In this document: piece after piece, positions 44,059 to 53,978 of the stretch
Numbering within the stretch: the stretch's first letter is position 1
Layout of the letters: each line of letters begins with the position of its first letter
Source: CBFHTC01 sp965658815
Lineage (GTDB): Bacteria > Pseudomonadota > Alphaproteobacteria > Rickettsiales > Rickettsiaceae
Length of the DNA: 64,000 nucleotides
Assembly (NCBI GenBank): GCA_965658815.1
Contig: CBFHTC010000002.1
Location: forward strand, 1-64,000
Direction: 5' to 3'
Made by a program: the position numbers and the translations under genes
Notes under the pieces: model-generated
Told to the model about the DNA's origin: nothing
Seen by the model: only the letters and a program-made list of their open reading frames with translations
Database searches by the model: none

Positions 44059-47000
44059 ATGATTCAATATAAAAGAATTTTTCGTAAGCACTTTAACAAA
44101 GTCAAATTTAACCAGGAAACGTTACCAGATCTATTATCGTTTCAAATTAGTTCTTATAAAGAGTTTTTAGGTTTAAATATAGATAAAAAATTAAGTGGTA
44201 TTTACAAAGTATTAAAATCTGTTTTTCCTGTCGAAATTAAGAATAAAAACTTAATTATGGAATTTCTAGATTATCGCCTAGAGGCACCCGAGTATAATTT
44301 TCAAGATTGTAAGAGAAATGCTATGACTTATAGTTATAGCTTAATTGTTACATTTCGATTAATTTTGTTTCAATTAGATGATAAGGGCAATAAAAGCCCT
44401 GTCTCCTTTAAAGACCAAGAGGTTTTTTTAGCTGATATTCCTATGATATCAGAGCATGGAGATTTTATGATTAACGGAATTAAAAGAGTCGTTGTAAGTC
44501 AAATGCATAAATCTGCAGGTGTGTTTTTTGGTCATGATAAAGGTAAAAATAACACAGTTGGGCGAGAATTATATAATGCTACAATTATTCCTGCGAGAGG
44601 AGACTGGATTACATTTACCTTTGATCAAAAAGACTGTATATACTTTCAACTTGATAAAAAAAAAAAACTTCCTGTCACTATTTTTCTAAAGTTTTTACAA
44701 TATGATAGATCTTCGATTGTGAGTACTTTTTATAAAAAATCAGAATGTCAGATTTTAGGCTCCTCTGAGTATGAACAAAATGCGCTTGATTATTTAGGTG
44801 ATGTTAACTATGTTTATTTTCCTGTGATTGATAGTAAAACACGAGAGGTGATTGTTAAATCTGGTTCTAAGGTGACTAAGAGGTTATTAAGAAGAATAAA
44901 AGATTTAAATGTAGAAAATATTATTCTCTATGAAGAGCAAATGCTTAATAAGTATCTTTATCAGGATATTTGTAATGCAAACAATGAAGTTGTACTTAAG
45001 GCTGGTTCTGTTATAACAAAAGAATCTTTAAAGATAATAGAGTCTTTAGGAATTAAAAAAATACCAACCGCTCTAACTACTATAGATTATGGTGCCGCTA
45101 TTTTGGAAACCTTAAATAACGACACAACTGAGACCAAGGCCGATGTTGTTCTTTCCATTATTCGCGCTTTAGGAAATTCAGAGATTGATGATATTGATAT
45201 TATGGAGAAATCTATTTACAATATGTTTTTTTCTGCTGAAAAATATGATTTATCTCATGTGGGTAGATTTAAAATTAATCAAAGACTTTCGCTCAATATT
45301 GATCTAGATAACACTTTACTTACGACGGACGATGTTATTTCAACTTTAAGAATTTTAAATAAGATGAAATCTTCTCAAGATAATGAGGATGATATAGATA
45401 ATCTAAGTAATCGAAGACTGCGTCAGGTTGGCGAGTTGGTAGAAAATCAATTTAGAATGGGTGTTTTAAGAATATCAAGACAGTTGCAAGAAAAATCATT
45501 TGAAATTAATCCCGAAACTTGCTTGCCAGTAAATTTTTTTGGTATTAAGCCTTTAAATTCGGTTATAAAAGAGTTTTTCACTTTATCTCAATTGTCTCAA
45601 TTTATGGATGAAACAAATCCTCTCTCCGCTTTGTCTCATAAAAGAAGAATATCCGCTTTGGGTCCGGGAGGAGTGTTAAAAGAAAGAGCAACGTTTGAGG
45701 TTCGAGATGTTCACCCAAGTCATTATTGTCGTCTATGTGTTATTGAGACTCCTGAGGGTGGAACCACTGGGTTGATTAATTCTCCAGCATTATTTTCATC
45801 GGTGGACGCATATGGATTTATGACCGCTCCTTATTATGTTGTTAAAAACGGTAAAAGGACTAATGAAATACATTACCTAAATGCGACGGAGCAATATAAT
45901 AAAAAAGTCATTAGTACGTTAGAAAACTTTAGTGCACAAGGAGAGATTTTAAATGATGTTATACAGTGTCGTTATAAAGATGAAGTCTCTTTTTGTAATC
46001 GCGATGAGGTCAATTATGTTGAGATTATTCCGATGCAGTTCGTCTCTTTGACCGCCGCCCATATACCTTTTTTAAATAATAATGATGCCATTAGAAGTCT
46101 ATATGGTTCAAATATGCAGCGTCAAGCAGTTCCTTTGTTAAATACAGATTCTCCTTTAGTCGCAACGGGAATAGAGAAGTACGTTGTAAAAGATACTGGA
46201 GTTTGCGTCTTTGCAGAAGATGACGGAGTGGTTGAATATGTTGATAACAAAAAGATCATTATAAAGAATAATTCAGATACTAATCCTGTAACTGTATATG
46301 ATTTAATTAAGTTCGACTATTCAAATCACAAAACCTTTATACACCAAAAAATTAATAATATAACCATTGGTCAAAAAATCAAAAAAGGCGATATGCTTAT
46401 TTCTGGTCAGGCTATTGACGGGGGAGAAATTGCTTTAGGCCGAAATGTATTAATTGCATTTATGCCTTGGAAAGGATTAAATTATGAGGATGCTATTATT
46501 TTATCTTCTAGATTAGTTCAAGACGATTGCTTTACTTCTGTTCATATTGAGACTTTAGAGGTTCAAGTTAGAGATACTAAGCTAGGTTCTGAAGAAATAA
46601 CTTCTGATATACCAGATATATCTAAAGTCGCTTTGATGAAACTAGATGAAGTAGGAATTGTGCGTATAGGAGAAGATGTCATTCCTGGCGATATTATCGT
46701 TGGTAAGATTACTCCAAAAAGTGAAACCGTATTAACCTCAGAAGAAAAGCTATTAAGAGCTATTTTTGGAGATAAAACATCAAACGTACAAAATTCATCC
46801 CTATTTGTTCCTTCTGGTACTTTCGGAACGGTTATTAATGTTGAGGTTTTTACAAAACGCGGAGTTGAAAAAGATGATAGAACGCTGTTTATTGAAAAGA
46901 AAAAGTTAAAAGAAATTACATCTACTCGAGAAAAAGAAGTTAATATTATAAAAAGCGTTACACTTATAAAATTAGAAAAATTATTAAAGAGAAAAGTGGT

Positions 47001-48471
47001 TGAATTAAATTTCGACTTGATAGAAAAAGAATGCGATGAAGCGCAAAAGTCTGAGTTGATGAGATTAAAAGATGGTTTTAATAAGATTATCGAAAAAATT
47101 GATGAAGAGTTCAATAGAAAAATGAAGTTGATGAATATAGGTCATGATTTGCCTCAAGGAGTTTTAAAAGTGGTAAAAGTATATATTGCCTCAAAAAGAA
47201 AAATAGAAGTTGGAGATAAAATGTCTGGTCGACATGGAAATAAAGGAGTTGTGTCTGCAATTGTTGATATTGACGATATGCCCTTCATGGACTGTGGTAC
47301 GCCAATAGATATGGTATTAAACTCCTTAGGTATACCTGGGCGTATGAATATTGGTCAAATATTTGAGACTCATTTAGGTTTTGCATCAAAGGTTTTGGGA
47401 GACAAGGTGCATAATATGATTTCAGCGCTTGATGAGACGAAAGATATGAATATTCAAAGTATTAGAAACTATATAACAGAGATTTATCGAGGATGTGATG
47501 ATTTAATTGAGAAATTTGATAATATGGATGATACTGAATTTAAACAAATTTGCTATTATTTATCTAAAGGAATTCCTTTTGCTACACCAGTTTTTGATGG
47601 CGCGTCATATAAAGACATTCAGCGTTTATTAGAACTGGCAGGAGTAGATTCTTCTGGTCAGGTCAAGTTGAGAGATGGTATTACTGGAGAATACTATGAT
47701 CGAAAAGTAACTGTTGGATATAAATATATGTTAAAATTATCGCATTTAGCAGTAGATAAAATGCATGCGAGATCGGTTGGAGATTATAGCCTGGTCACTC
47801 AACATCCAATTGGAGGTAAAAAACGATCAGGAGCACAGAGGTTTGGAGAAATGGAATTTTGGGCACTTCAAGCTCATGGAGCCGCTCATACTTTGCAAGA
47901 AATGTATACAGATAAATCTGATGATATAAAAGGAAGAAATAAACTTTATTCATCTCTTGTGGCTGATGAAAATTACTTTCAACCTGGAATTCCTGAGTCT
48001 TTTAAAGTTATGTTGCAAGAATGCGCGGCATTATGTTTTGATATTATTATTAGCACTAGATTTGATTATCTCTACAATCATCAGGCAGGAGGAGCAGCAG
48101 AGGCTAAACATGATGATAAAAATCAATTTGAAAAATTAATGCTAACTGGTTCTGAAGCTTCTTTGATAGAGGGGGTTGAAGATGAGGCCTCAGATGAAGA
48201 TAGCTCAGATGAAGCTACTCTCTCAGATGAAGATACTGTCGCGTCTGAAGATACTGTCTCAGATGAAGATACTGTCTCAGATGAAGATAGCTCAGATGAA
48301 GATAGCTCAGATGAAGATACTGTCGCGTCTGAAGATACTCTCTCAGATGAAGATAGCTCAGATGAAGATACTGTCGCGTCTGAAGATACTGTCTCAGATG
48401 AAGATAGCTCAGATGAAGATACTGTCTCAGATAGAGACGATAATTTCAATAACACAAATAACAGAAGGTAA
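44059..48471 (+). CDS. rpoB: RNA polymerase subunit beta with acidic repeat tail
   Basis: About 1470 residues. The core is normal: SQLSQFMDETNPLSALSHKR with SALGPGG (rifampicin region; key Asp, His and Ser kept), DVHPSHYCRLCVIETPEG, KMSGRHGNKGVVS and the C-terminal clamp with QHPIGGKKRSGAQRFGEMEFWAL. In the segment after IETPEG the usual PNIGL is GTTGL. After about residue 1360 comes a tail of about 110 residues made of SDEDS and SDEDTVASEDTV repeats, very acidic and absent from typical beta subunits. The gene lacks the usual rplKAJL upstream; tRNA-Asn precedes it. Confidence 0.99.
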   Translation: MIQYKRIFRKHFNKVKFNQETLPDLLSFQISSYKEFLGLNIDKKLSGIYKVLKSVFPVEIKNKNLIMEFLDYRLEAPEYNFQDCKRNAMTYSYSLIVTFRLILFQLDDKGNKSPVSFKDQEVFLADIPMISEHGDFMINGIKRVVVSQMHKSAGVFFGHDKGKNNTVGRELYNATIIPARGDWITFTFDQKDCIYFQLDKKKKLPVTIFLKFLQYDRSSIVSTFYKKSECQILGSSEYEQNALDYLGDVNYVYFPVIDSKTREVIVKSGSKVTKRLLRRIKDLNVENIILYEEQMLNKYLYQDICNANNEVVLKAGSVITKESLKIIESLGIKKIPTALTTIDYGAAILETLNNDTTETKADVVLSIIRALGNSEIDDIDIMEKSIYNMFFSAEKYDLSHVGRFKINQRLSLNIDLDNTLLTTDDVISTLRILNKMKSSQDNEDDIDNLSNRRLRQVGELVENQFRMGVLRISRQLQEKSFEINPETCLPVNFFGIKPLNSVIKEFFTLSQLSQFMDETNPLSALSHKRRISALGPGGVLKERATFEVRDVHPSHYCRLCVIETPEGGTTGLINSPALFSSVDAYGFMTAPYYVVKNGKRTNEIHYLNATEQYNKKVISTLENFSAQGEILNDVIQCRYKDEVSFCNRDEVNYVEIIPMQFVSLTAAHIPFLNNNDAIRSLYGSNMQRQAVPLLNTDSPLVATGIEKYVVKDTGVCVFAEDDGVVEYVDNKKIIIKNNSDTNPVTVYDLIKFDYSNHKTFIHQKINNITIGQKIKKGDMLISGQAIDGGEIALGRNVLIAFMPWKGLNYEDAIILSSRLVQDDCFTSVHIETLEVQVRDTKLGSEEITSDIPDISKVALMKLDEVGIVRIGEDVIPGDIIVGKITPKSETVLTSEEKLLRAIFGDKTSNVQNSSLFVPSGTFGTVINVEVFTKRGVEKDDRTLFIEKKKLKEITSTREKEVNIIKSVTLIKLEKLLKRKVVELNFDLIEKECDEAQKSELMRLKDGFNKIIEKIDEEFNRKMKLMNIGHDLPQGVLKVVKVYIASKRKIEVGDKMSGRHGNKGVVSAIVDIDDMPFMDCGTPIDMVLNSLGIPGRMNIGQIFETHLGFASKVLGDKVHNMISALDETKDMNIQSIRNYITEIYRGCDDLIEKFDNMDDTEFKQICYYLSKGIPFATPVFDGASYKDIQRLLELAGVDSSGQVKLRDGITGEYYDRKVTVGYKYMLKLSHLAVDKMHARSVGDYSLVTQHPIGGKKRSGAQRFGEMEFWALQAHGAAHTLQEMYTDKSDDIKGRNKLYSSLVADENYFQPGIPESFKVMLQECAALCFDIIISTRFDYLYNHQAGGAAEAKHDDKNQFEKLMLTGSEASLIEGVEDEASDEDSSDEATLSDEDTVASEDTVSDEDTVSDEDSSDEDSSDEDTVASEDTLSDEDSSDEDTVASEDTVSDEDSSDEDTVSDRDDNFNNTNNRR
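48186..48440 (+). repeat. Acidic in-frame tandem repeat array at the end of rpoB
   Basis: Tandem 15-bp (SDEDS) and 36-bp (SDEDTVASEDTV) units, nearly identical at the DNA level. All unit lengths are multiples of three and the array is stop-free in other frames too, which creates spurious reading frames on both strands. Confidence 0.95.
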
Positions 48472-48475
48472 GGCT

Positions 48476-51400
48476 ATGACAATGAAGTTCGATAGATCGG
48501 TATTTGATACTATTCAAATAAAATTAAAAAGTTCTTATAAAATCTTAAAAGAAAGTTTTGGAGAAGTCACTTTAGCAGAGACCATTCATTATAGAACTTG
48601 GAAACCTGAGCCTAATGGCTTATTTTGCATGAAGATATTTGGCCCAGTGAGAGATTATACTTGTTTTTGTGAAAAATACACAAAAATCAAATATAAAGGA
48701 ATTGTTTGTGACAAATGTGGAGTTGAGATTACGACTTCTCGCGTTAGAAGAGAAAGAATAGGCCATATTAATTTAGCAGTGCCTGTTGTTAACATACTTT
48801 TTCTAAAATCTACTTCTTCTCATATTGCCAATCTCTTAGGAATACAATTAAAAGAAATTGAGCAGGTATTATATTATGAAAAATATTGCATTATAGATAG
48901 CGGAATTACTAAAACAAAAAAAAATCAGATTATTACAATTGATATGTTTGAAGAGATGGTAGCTGAGTATGGAGAAGAGGCTTTTGTTGCTAAGACAGGA
49001 GGAAGTGCGGTCTTAGAGCTTTTAAAGAATATTAATCTAGTTGAAGAGAGAGATATATTGCAGCAAGAATTTAATACTATTAAATCTGAGACTAATAAGA
49101 AAAAAATTATGAAAAGATTAAAAATTATTAATGATTTTATTGTATCTGGAAATAAGCCTGAGTGGATGGTGATCACTACTTTACCGGTTTTGCCTCCTTC
49201 TTTAAGGCCTCTTGTGATGTTAGACGCTGGAAGATTTGCTTCTTCTGACTTAAATGAATTGTATAGAACAGTGATTCGTAGAAATAATAGATTAAAATCA
49301 ATGATCGCTTGGAATGTTCCTGAATTTATGATTAAAACTGAAAAAAGATTATTGCAAGAAGCTGTAGATATACTGTTTGCTAATGGAAAAAGAGAAAAAC
49401 CCCTAATGACTTCTCAGAAAAGACCTTATAAATCCTTAAGTGATATGTTGCAAGGTAAACAAGGAAGGTTTAGACAAAACTTATTAGGAAAAAGAGTTGA
49501 TTATTCTGGTCGATCAGTCATCGTTCCGGGTCCGGATTTAGAATTGCACCAATGTGGAATTCCTAGATTAATGGCTTTAGAACTTTTTAGACCAATGCTA
49601 TACAATCGTCTCATTAAAGAGGGCTTTGTTGATAGTATTAAATCTGCGAAAATGATGGTTGACCAGAAATCTACTGATGTCTGGAAGGTATTGCATGAAC
49701 TTGCAAATGGATATCCCGTCCTATTGAATCGAGCTCCAACTCTGCATAGATTAGGAGTTCAGGCTTTTGAAATTGTCTTAACTCATCATAAAGCTATTCG
49801 AATTCATCCTCTTGTTTGTGTGGCTTTTAATGCTGATTTTGATGGAGATACAATGTCTGTATATTTATTAGTCTCATTAGAGTCAATGATTGAAGCGCGT
49901 AACTTAATTATGTCAACAAATAATATAATTAATCCGGCAAACGGTTATTCTGTTATTGCGCCACAAAAAGATATTATTCTTGGATTATTTTACTTAACTA
50001 AAGAGCTTGATAATCAAGTAGGAGAAGGAAAAAATTTTTCCTCATTTCAAGAAATTCATTTTGCCTTAGAGACTCAAATGGTTACTTTGCATGCAAAAAT
50101 CAATTTTTATTTTCAGCATAAAAAATACTCTACAACTGTTGGAAGAGTGCTATTATTAGAGATATTACCAGAGGCTGTGCCATTTGATATGATTAATGTA
50201 GAAATTAAAAAATCAAATATTCCAACTATTTTGCATCAAATCTTATTGCAATCTGGTAATGCGGAAATGGTTCGATTCTCAGATCAGTCTATGAAATTGG
50301 GTTTTAAGTATGCTACCATTTCAGGGTGTTCCCTTGGAATTAATGATCTTTTGACCTCAGATAAAAAAGATGTTTTAGTTGGTGAGGCTGAAGACGAAAT
50401 AAATGAATTAAACAGACAATATATGGAAGGAATGATTACCAGAGAAGAGAGGTATAGTAAATCAATTCAGGTATGGTCAAACTGCACTGATAATATATCA
50501 TCTGAAATGATGACCGAATTTAAAAACTATAGAACTGATATTAATTCAGTTGTGTCAAATGTAAATGGTTATAATTCTTTATATCTAATGTATCTATCTG
50601 GTGCAAGGGGGTCGGCTGATCAAATGAGACAAATATCTGGTATTAGAGGTTTGATGACTAAGTCTGATGGAAAAGTTCTATCTGTTCCTATTAAATCTAA
50701 TTTTAAAACCGGATTGACCTCTAATGAATATTTTGATTCTACTTATGGAACACGAAAAGGGTTATCTGATACCGCTTTGAAAACTGCAACATCGGGTTAT
50801 TTAACAAGAAGATTAGTTGTTGCTGCTCAAGATATCATTATTTCTGAGTTTGATTGTGGAACAGAAGAAGGAATTAAGTTTGTTTTAAATAAGGAAGTTT
50901 CAATAGATGTAAGTTTTTCCAGAGAGCAGTTGGACGGTAGAATACTTTGTGAAAATTTATACAAAAATGGAGTTGTGCTATTTGCTAAAGGTACAATTAT
51001 TAACGAACATAGTTTAGAAGTTATTAATGTTAATGGTATTACAGAAGTTGTTGTACGTTCTGTTATAAAATGTAAAGCTAAAAAAGGCGTATGCTCTAAA
51101 TGTTACGGAATTGATCAAACTATTGGTCGATTTGTGGCTCAAGGTGAGGCGGTCGGTATTATCGCGGCTCAGTCTATTGGTGAGCCAACTACGCAATTAG
51201 TTCTTCGTACCTTTCACTCTGGAGGAGCCGCTCAAGGAATTTCAAATACCTCTAGTATTGAGGCTATTGAAGATGGTTATGTAAAATATGATAACTTAGT
51301 ATATGCTGTAAATAGTAATAATGAATCAGTTATCATGAGTAGAGACAGTATTGTATCATTGTATGATGTTAAAAATGAATTGGTATTAAAATCTAGATTA

Positions 51401-52504
51401 CAGTATGGAAGTCGTATATATTTCTATGATAAAGATAAAGTGACTAGAGGTGAAAAAATAGCCGATTGGAATCAACATAACCATCTTGTTATTGCAGATA
51501 ATGACGGAGTTGCAAATTTTGTTGATATTATTGATGGCAAGACTTTATACACTTCTTATGATGAAGAGACTGGAATGAATATTAGATCTATTTATGAATT
51601 TGGATCTTTAAAATCAGCTGTTGAAATTATTTCGAGTTCTGTAGAAGGAGGAAAATCTACTGTATATCTACAACCAAAAACAATATTATTAATTGAGAAT
51701 AATGCCCAGGTTAGAAGAGGTGATACCTTAGCTATGATGACAAAAGAATTTATAAAAACAAAGGATATTACAGGAGGTTTGCCTCGAGTGGAAAATATGT
51801 TTGAGGCTAAAAAACCGGCTCAAGCCGCTGTTCTTGCTTACGATGATGGAGTTATCTCTTTCTCTAAGATTTATAAAAATAAAAAATTAATTTTACTTAA
51901 AACTGAGCATGATAAAACCTATGAATATGTAATACCAAAACATAAATCTGTTGTCGTGCAAAACGGAGAAAAGGTTAAAAAAGGAGATTATATATGCTAC
52001 GGTCAGTTAAATCTTGAAGAATTACTTGATGCTAGAGGTGTGGATAGCTTGGTGCAGTATATGATTCAAGAAATTTCTATGATATATAATGAAGAAGGAG
52101 TATATATATATAGCAAACATTTTGAGGTGATTATTCGTAAAATGCTTAACTATGTTAAAGTGATTGATAGTGGAGACAGTTACTTCTTTAAAAATGATAT
52201 TGTATCAAAAACTGAAATGGATAGAGTAAATAATGCTTTATTAGAGCAGGGAAAGAGAGTAGTAGAATTTAAAAACTATATTCAAGGAATTACAAAGGCC
52301 TCTTTATATACAGACTCCTTTATATCCGCTGCATCTTTTCAAGAGACTACTAGAATTCTTACTGAAGCCGCTATTGCTGGTAAAACAGATTATTTAGAAG
52401 GTATACAAGAAAGTGTTATAGTAGGTAAGATGGTTCCTTGTGGTACAGGAGCAAGAGTGCGCGCTTTAATTGATGAGTCTAAAAAATCATTACCAATTAT
52501 TTAA
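48476..52504 (+). CDS. rpoC: RNA polymerase subunit beta'
   Basis: About 1342 residues. N-terminal zinc site CFCEKYTK...CDKCGVEI, catalytic loop NADFDGD, bridge helix and trigger loop SIGEPTTQLVLRTFHSGGAA, and the second zinc site (FDCGT...KCKAKKGVCSKC). The catalytic loop continues TMSVYLL where almost all bacteria have QMAVHVP. The start is the ATG at 48476, 4 nt after rpoB, with GAAGG as Shine-Dalgarno; the frame is open further upstream only because of the rpoB repeats. Confidence 0.99.
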   Translation: MTMKFDRSVFDTIQIKLKSSYKILKESFGEVTLAETIHYRTWKPEPNGLFCMKIFGPVRDYTCFCEKYTKIKYKGIVCDKCGVEITTSRVRRERIGHINLAVPVVNILFLKSTSSHIANLLGIQLKEIEQVLYYEKYCIIDSGITKTKKNQIITIDMFEEMVAEYGEEAFVAKTGGSAVLELLKNINLVEERDILQQEFNTIKSETNKKKIMKRLKIINDFIVSGNKPEWMVITTLPVLPPSLRPLVMLDAGRFASSDLNELYRTVIRRNNRLKSMIAWNVPEFMIKTEKRLLQEAVDILFANGKREKPLMTSQKRPYKSLSDMLQGKQGRFRQNLLGKRVDYSGRSVIVPGPDLELHQCGIPRLMALELFRPMLYNRLIKEGFVDSIKSAKMMVDQKSTDVWKVLHELANGYPVLLNRAPTLHRLGVQAFEIVLTHHKAIRIHPLVCVAFNADFDGDTMSVYLLVSLESMIEARNLIMSTNNIINPANGYSVIAPQKDIILGLFYLTKELDNQVGEGKNFSSFQEIHFALETQMVTLHAKINFYFQHKKYSTTVGRVLLLEILPEAVPFDMINVEIKKSNIPTILHQILLQSGNAEMVRFSDQSMKLGFKYATISGCSLGINDLLTSDKKDVLVGEAEDEINELNRQYMEGMITREERYSKSIQVWSNCTDNISSEMMTEFKNYRTDINSVVSNVNGYNSLYLMYLSGARGSADQMRQISGIRGLMTKSDGKVLSVPIKSNFKTGLTSNEYFDSTYGTRKGLSDTALKTATSGYLTRRLVVAAQDIIISEFDCGTEEGIKFVLNKEVSIDVSFSREQLDGRILCENLYKNGVVLFAKGTIINEHSLEVINVNGITEVVVRSVIKCKAKKGVCSKCYGIDQTIGRFVAQGEAVGIIAAQSIGEPTTQLVLRTFHSGGAAQGISNTSSIEAIEDGYVKYDNLVYAVNSNNESVIMSRDSIVSLYDVKNELVLKSRLQYGSRIYFYDKDKVTRGEKIADWNQHNHLVIADNDGVANFVDIIDGKTLYTSYDEETGMNIRSIYEFGSLKSAVEIISSSVEGGKSTVYLQPKTILLIENNAQVRRGDTLAMMTKEFIKTKDITGGLPRVENMFEAKKPAQAAVLAYDDGVISFSKIYKNKKLILLKTEHDKTYEYVIPKHKSVVVQNGEKVKKGDYICYGQLNLEELLDARGVDSLVQYMIQEISMIYNEEGVYIYSKHFEVIIRKMLNYVKVIDSGDSYFFKNDIVSKTEMDRVNNALLEQGKRVVEFKNYIQGITKASLYTDSFISAASFQETTRILTEAAIAGKTDYLEGIQESVIVGKMVPCGTGARVRALIDESKKSLPII

Positions 52505-52691
52505 ACGTATTAATAAATTTATTTAGTAGATCTGATATTACAGACAAAGGGTTTTCATCATAAATAACTGAGATTCCCGTTATTAAACATATAGTAGTTA
52601 TTAAAATTGTATTTATATTATTTTTTATAAATACTAGCATGGCGTAGATAGGGCTAAATAGAGAATATAATTTACTGATTATATCTAACAT
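52497..52691 (-). CDS. Possible small membrane protein
   Basis: 64 residues with two predicted transmembrane helices (around 15-25 and 29-44). No family recognised. It overlaps the end of rpoC by 8 bp and fills part of an otherwise empty gap. There is no convincing promoter, so it may not be real. Confidence 0.3.
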   Translation of the reverse strand: MLDIISKLYSLFSPIYAMLVFIKNNINTILITTICLITGISVIYDENPLSVISDLLNKFINTFK

Positions 52692-52896
52692 AATATAGTT
52701 TATTTTATTAATTCTACATTATCATTTAAAAGCCTTAAAAAAATAATATCATAAATATTAAGTTGTAATTATAGGCGTTGTTATTTAATCATATAATATA
52801 TTTTATAATAAAAATAATAAATTGATAAATATTATTATGAATATCTTTTTTTTTATCAGTAAGTATAGTATTATATTGTAAACCTTTGTATAAAAA
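52692..52896. other. Intergenic region before atpB
   Basis: About 200 bp of A+T-rich sequence with several TATAAT-like hexamers but no promoter that fits the local pattern, and no RNA gene I can recognise. It presumably holds the atpB promoter. Confidence 0.5.
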
Positions 52897-53637
52897 ATGG
52901 ATCTTTTTGGACAATTTGCATTAAAAATATTATTTCAATTTACATTATTCGGCATTAATATTAATATTACTAATGGTACCGTTTCTATGTTTATAATAAT
53001 GTTATTAATCTTTGTATTATTTTATTTTGGTACTTTAAAATTAACAAACATACCAAACAAGTTTCAAGCTTTTATTGAATTGATATTTGATTTTACTATT
53101 AATATTTGTAAAGAAAATTTAGGAGAAAAGCATTATTTAAAATATACTCCTTTTTTAACCTCGATATTTATTTTTGTTTTATTATCTAACTTATTAGGTA
53201 TGGTGCCTTTTATTGGTTTTACAGTAACTTCTCATGTGAGTGTATGTTTAGCTTTAGCTTTAATTATATGGTTATATAGTATTGCATTAGGATTCTATTT
53301 ACATGGTTTGCGTTTCTTTAACTTATTTGCGCCAAAAGGATTGCCTACATATATTATTCCTTTAGTTTTTATAATTGAGTTAATTAGTTTTATATTTCGT
53401 CCTATTACACTTACGGCAAGATTGGTTGCTAATATGATGGCTGGACATATATTATTAAAAGTGTTTTCTTATATGGTTTTGATGTTGTTTAGTAGCTACT
53501 TTATAATTTTCTGTTTTATGCCTTTTTTGTTTATGTTAATTCTTGTTCCTTTAGAACTGTTTGTTGCTTGTATTCAAGCTTATATTTTCTTTCTCTTAAG
53601 TGTGTTTTATATTAAAGATGCTATTCACCTTCATTAG
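52897..53637 (+). CDS. atpB: ATP synthase F0 subunit a
   Basis: 246 residues, five or six helices. The essential Arg is in ITLTARLVANMMAGHILL, and the C-terminus AYIFFLLSVFYIKDAIHLH is canonical. It forms the proton half-channels beside the c-ring. It is first of the F0 cluster a-c-b'-b; atpI is not seen, and F1 genes are elsewhere, as in other alphaproteobacteria. Confidence 0.98.
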   Translation: MDLFGQFALKILFQFTLFGININITNGTVSMFIIMLLIFVLFYFGTLKLTNIPNKFQAFIELIFDFTINICKENLGEKHYLKYTPFLTSIFIFVLLSNLLGMVPFIGFTVTSHVSVCLALALIIWLYSIALGFYLHGLRFFNLFAPKGLPTYIIPLVFIIELISFIFRPITLTARLVANMMAGHILLKVFSYMVLMLFSSYFIIFCFMPFLFMLILVPLELFVACIQAYIFFLLSVFYIKDAIHLH

Positions 53638-53695
53638 TTAAATATTCTTGATTTGTTTTAATTTTGAAATTTAATCAAATTTTTACAAAATATAA

Positions 53696-53724
53696 TTGAT
53701 TTTAAAAAGTTTTTGTTTTAGAAT
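53696..53724 (+). promoter_or_regulatory. Predicted internal promoter before atpE
   Basis: TTGATT, 17-bp spacer, TAGAAT; the -10 box ends 21 nt before the atpE ATG. A separate promoter would suit the high copy number of subunit c. Confidence 0.5.
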
Positions 53725-53745
53725 AATAAAAAATTAGTAAAAATT

Positions 53746-53964
53746 ATGAGTATGAAATTATTAGCAGTTGGTTTACTTGGAATTCCTATGGCAGGAGCAG
53801 CTTTGGCGGTCGGAATGATCTTTGGTAGTTTGTTAAATGCAATTGCAAGAAATCCAAGTAAAAGCGGAGAATTGTTTACAAGAGCTATGATTGGAGTGGT
53901 TTTTGCTGAACTAGCTCTATTAATGGCTTTTATGATTATAATGCTTCTACTTTTTGTTGTATAA
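53746..53964 (+). CDS. atpE: ATP synthase F0 subunit c
   Basis: 72 residues, two helices joined by the polar loop ARNPSKS. The proton-binding carboxylate is Glu55 in GVVFAELALLMAF. The N-terminal helix carries a Gly/Ala-rich face (GIPMAGAALAVGMIFG). It forms the rotating ring. Confidence 0.98.
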   Translation: MSMKLLAVGLLGIPMAGAALAVGMIFGSLLNAIARNPSKSGELFTRAMIGVVFAELALLMAFMIIMLLLFVV

Positions 53965-53978
53965 TATAAATACCAGAT

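Noticed and set aside
46563..47114. 183-codon minus-strand frame inside rpoB
   Set aside because: Antisense to conserved RpoB sequence.
48123..48455. Ser-rich 110-codon minus-strand frame opposite the end of rpoB
   Set aside because: It exists only because the acidic repeat array has no stops in several frames; no start signals, no family, and rpoB is clearly coding on the other strand.
48176..48475. Upstream extension of the rpoC frame by about 100 codons
   Set aside because: The extension reads the rpoB repeats in a second frame. The conserved RpoC N-terminus and a Shine-Dalgarno sit at 48476.
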